Part shown: positions 61,993 through 64,000 of the stretch, in pieces
How positions within the stretch are numbered: the stretch's first letter is position 1
Layout of the letters: the number at the start of each line of letters is the position of its first letter
Origin: Fen-671 sp963794745
Lineage (GTDB): Bacteria > Actinomycetota > Acidimicrobiia > Acidimicrobiales > Palsa-688
Direction of reading: 5' to 3'
DNA: 64,000 nt
Assembly: GCA_963794745.1 (NCBI GenBank)
Contig: CAWCEZ010000010.1
Location: 744,001-808,000, forward strand
Translations under genes and position numbers: made by a program
The notes under the pieces: generated by a model
What the model was told of the DNA's origin: nothing
Database searches by the model: none
Seen by the model: only the letters and a program-made list of their open reading frames with translations

Positions 61993-62083
61993 CTGCTCGA
62001 AGCTAACAGGTGGAGATGGCCCCCTTTAGAACCATTTATTGCCGCCGGAAAGCTACGGTCAGCTTGTGAGTTCAGGTCGTGCC

Positions 62084-63028
62084 ATGTCGGGCCTTGCCCC
62101 CGCGGTCGAGATCCGTTCGCTCCAGGTTCGCTACGGGGATCTGGTGGCGGTCGACGATCTCGACCTTGTCGCGGAGAGAGGGCAGATCGTTGCGCTCCTC
62201 GGCCCGAACGGGGCCGGCAAAACAAGCACCCTGGAAGTGCTCGAAGGCTACCGGCGACCTTTTGGCGGGGAGGTCCGTGTCTTCGGCTTCGACCCGGTTG
62301 CCGACCGGCGCCATCTTGCCCCGCGTGTGGGAGTGATGCTCCAGCGGGGCGGAGTATACCCAGGCATGGGGCCAAGGGAGGCATTGCAGCTGTTTGCCAG
62401 CTACTACCGGTCCCCGGACGATCCCGAGCGCCTGATCGACCTCCTCGGGCTGGCGAGGGTCGCCCGGACGCCGTGGCGGCGGCTCTCTGGTGGCGAACAG
62501 CAGCGCCTGTCGCTGGGGCTGGCGCTGGTAGGCCGTCCGAGGGCCCTGTTCCTGGACGAGCCCACCGCTGGGGTCGACCCGGAGGGTCGCCAGGTAATGC
62601 GCCAGGTGTTGGGCGACCTCCGCGAAAACGGCGCCTGCGTCCTTCTCACGACCCATGAGCTGGAGGAGGCAGGGCGATTGGCTGACCGGCTCGTCGTTAT
62701 CGACCGAGGCCGTGCCGTGGCGGCCGGGACGCAGGACGAGCTGGCCGCACTTGCCGGCAACGCTGAGGTCCGCTGGTCCACGACTCCGGCTCTCGAGATC
62801 GCCGCGCTGCAGGCCGAGCTCGGCGCTCGCGTCTGGGAGGAGCGCCCCGGCGAGTACGTAGCCGCGGTGACTGGCACCCCGACCGTCGTGGCCGCCATTG
62901 CCAACTGGCTTGCAGACAACCGCCTCCCGCTTGCTGCGATGCGAGCCGGACGTCCGGCGCTCGAGGACGTGTACCTCCGTCTCACCAAGGAAGCGGCCGC
63001 GCACGACGAACCAGGTACGCACAAATGA
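62084..63028 (+). CDS. ABC transporter ATPase
   Basis: The protein has 314 residues from the ATG at 62084; a GTG at 62066 is a plausible alternative. Walker A GPNGAGKTSTLEVLEGY, signature LSGGEQQRLSLGLALVG, Walker B LFLDEPTAGVDPEG and switch TTHELEEAGRLADRL. Its GTG/ATG-overlapping partner permease follows. The pair corresponds in gene order to the ABC-2 transporter that lies near ctaA/ctaB in mycobacteria (Rv1458c/Rv1457c), consistent with ctaB at the window end. Confidence 0.92.
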   Translation: MSGLAPAVEIRSLQVRYGDLVAVDDLDLVAERGQIVALLGPNGAGKTSTLEVLEGYRRPFGGEVRVFGFDPVADRRHLAPRVGVMLQRGGVYPGMGPREALQLFASYYRSPDDPERLIDLLGLARVARTPWRRLSGGEQQRLSLGLALVGRPRALFLDEPTAGVDPEGRQVMRQVLGDLRENGACVLLTTHELEEAGRLADRLVVIDRGRAVAAGTQDELAALAGNAEVRWSTTPALEIAALQAELGARVWEERPGEYVAAVTGTPTVVAAIANWLADNRLPLAAMRAGRPALEDVYLRLTKEAAAHDEPGTHK

Positions 63029-63759
63029 GGGCACTGCTGGCCCAGGCAGCCGCCGAGACCCGCATGACCCTGCGCCGCGGTGAGACGCTGCTGCTCACGC
63101 TCGGGATCCCGGTCGGCTTGCTGGTCTTTTTGTCCGTCACCAAGGTCCTGCCGGCACCCGGCGACGAGGACAGCTTCTTGGTCCCCGGGATCCTCGCCCT
63201 GTCGATCATGTCGACCAGCCTGGTGAGCCTTGGGATAGCTACTGCGTTCCAGCGCGAGTACAAGGTGCTGAAACGGCTCGGGGCCACGCCGCTCGGGAGG
63301 CCCCGCTTGGTCATGGCCAAGATCCTCTCCGTTGTCGTGGTCGAGGTGGTCCAGGCGGTGGTGGTCCTTGCCACAGGCCTCCTGCTCGGGTGGCGACCGG
63401 GGACGACGGTGGAGCTGTCTTGCTGCCTCGCCGCTTTCGGGGCGTCGCTAGCGGGCACGGCAGGCTTCTGCGGTATCGGGCTGCTCCTGGCTGGGAGGCT
63501 GCGCGCGGACGCCGTCCTCGCGGTGGCCAACGGGCTCTGGGTGGGCCTGTTCCTACTCGGTGGCATGGTCTTCCAGCTGTCCAAGCTGCCATCGGGTCTT
63601 CGCTCCGTGGCCGACGCCTTGCCCGCATCTGCTCTCGCTGAGGCCTTACGGGCATCCATCGGAGAAGGCACGCGGGTCCCCGGCCACGCTTGGATCGTCT
63701 TGGTCATCTGGGCGGTCGCAGCGCCGGTGGCGGCGGCGCTCAGTTTCCGCTGGGAATAG
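63025..63759 (+). CDS. ABC-2-type transporter permease
   Basis: The protein has 244 residues; the ATG overlaps the ATPase stop (ATGA). Six TM segments, with the family block FQREYKVLKRLGATPLGRPRLVMAKI in the first cytoplasmic loop, GFCGIGLLLAGRLRADAVLAVANGLW and the last hydrophobic VLVIWAVAAPVAAAL. It forms the membrane part of the exporter with the upstream ATPase. Its stop is 7 bases from the convergent ctaB. Confidence 0.92.
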   Translation: MRALLAQAAAETRMTLRRGETLLLTLGIPVGLLVFLSVTKVLPAPGDEDSFLVPGILALSIMSTSLVSLGIATAFQREYKVLKRLGATPLGRPRLVMAKILSVVVVEVVQAVVVLATGLLLGWRPGTTVELSCCLAAFGASLAGTAGFCGIGLLLAGRLRADAVLAVANGLWVGLFLLGGMVFQLSKLPSGLRSVADALPASALAEALRASIGEGTRVPGHAWIVLVIWAVAAPVAAALSFRWE

Positions 63760-63766
63760 CCCTGCT

Positions 63767-64000
63767 CTAGTGGACCAGCACGTCCAGTGCCATCGCCACG
63801 AAAAGGAGGCTCAGATAGGTGATCGACCAGTGGAACACCTTCATGGCGACCGCCGCGGTCCGTGTCATCAGCAAGCGGGCACAGAGCCCGATCAGCACGC
63901 CGCCCGCGACCATTGCGACCCCCCAGTACAGCCAGTGCATGTTGGCGACCAGGCCGAACACCGCCGAGGCGGCAACGGTCGCAAGCGAGTACACCAAGAT
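63767..64000 (-). CDS. ctaB: Protoheme IX farnesyltransferase, C-terminal part (runs off window)
   Basis: The frame is open from the right edge of the window. The visible 77 residues include YSLATVAASAVFGLVANMHWLYWGVAMVAGGVLIG and AMKVFHWSITYLSLLFVAMALDVLVH (in pieces), which match the last TM helices of heme O synthase (CtaB/CyoE). The remainder lies beyond base 64000. It converts haem B to haem O for terminal oxidases, in keeping with the haem genes elsewhere in the window. Confidence 0.85.
   Translation of the reverse strand: MLVYSLATVAASAVFGLVANMHWLYWGVAMVAGGVLIGLCARLLMTRTAAVAMKVFHWSITYLSLLFVAMALDVLVH

Overview
The window is high-GC actinobacterial chromosome. The best guess is an uncultured member of the Acidimicrobiia/Acidimicrobiales; this is inference from gene style and order, not from a marker search. 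Supporting signs are an ECF41-type sigma factor, an excisionase-like HTH gene beside proC, a rex-precorrin-2 dehydrogenase-hemA-hemC-cobA/hemD operon, an RsiG-like protein, many GTG starts and ATGA stop/start overlaps, and a secreted protein ending in a PEAP-TM-RRRR tail.

Layout. 1-6.9 kb is accessory and partly eroded. It holds a partial unknown gene, a small secreted protein, about 1.8 kb without a convincing gene, and a 3.4 kb segment bounded by two nearly identical 51-bp copies of the 3' half of a tRNA-Pro(CGG) gene. That segment carries an ECF41 sigma factor, a PPOX-fold protein, a frameshifted TetR regulator and a divergent dienelactone hydrolase. 6.9-13.9 kb is a cluster for glutamylated amine/GABA-type catabolism: FadR/GntR regulator, SDR, aldehyde dehydrogenase, class-I amidotransferase-like hydrolase, glutamine-synthetase-like ligase and APC permease, with a 26-bp palindrome upstream of the permease. 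14-17.4 kb holds a small membrane protein, tRNA-Tyr, yajQ, htpX, a HAD-like protein and a DUF4190-like protein.

17.5-33.8 kb is a complete 14-gene complex I operon (nuoA to nuoN, minus strand) with a divergent geranylgeranyl-reductase-like gene that probably acts on menaquinone or lipids. 35.3-37.5 kb has hemL and hemB, followed by a second PPOX protein, a PEAP-tailed secreted protein, an EAL-HDOD protein, a lipoprotein and a two-gene ABC exporter. 45.0-50.1 kb is the rex-haem/sirohaem operon, so redox sensing (Rex), haem synthesis and complex I lie within 35 kb. 50.2-64 kb holds mgsA, an HTH gene, proC, an RsiG-like c-di-GMP/anti-sigma candidate, a MoaD-like protein, two histidine phosphatases, a YgjP-type metallopeptidase, a carboxyltransferase, corA, tRNA-Lys, a zinc-finger rhomboid, two ABC-2 transporters, serS and the end of ctaB.

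Quality warning. At least twelve genes that should be intact (glutamine-synthetase-like ligase, nuoB, nuoD, nuoF, nuoG, nuoJ, the reductase, hemL, mgsA, the RsiG-like gene, TetR, possibly nuoE) are split by single-base indels, mostly in G/C or A/T runs. The protein on either side is well conserved, so base-calling error is much more likely than gene decay. Coordinates for these genes span the whole reconstructed gene.
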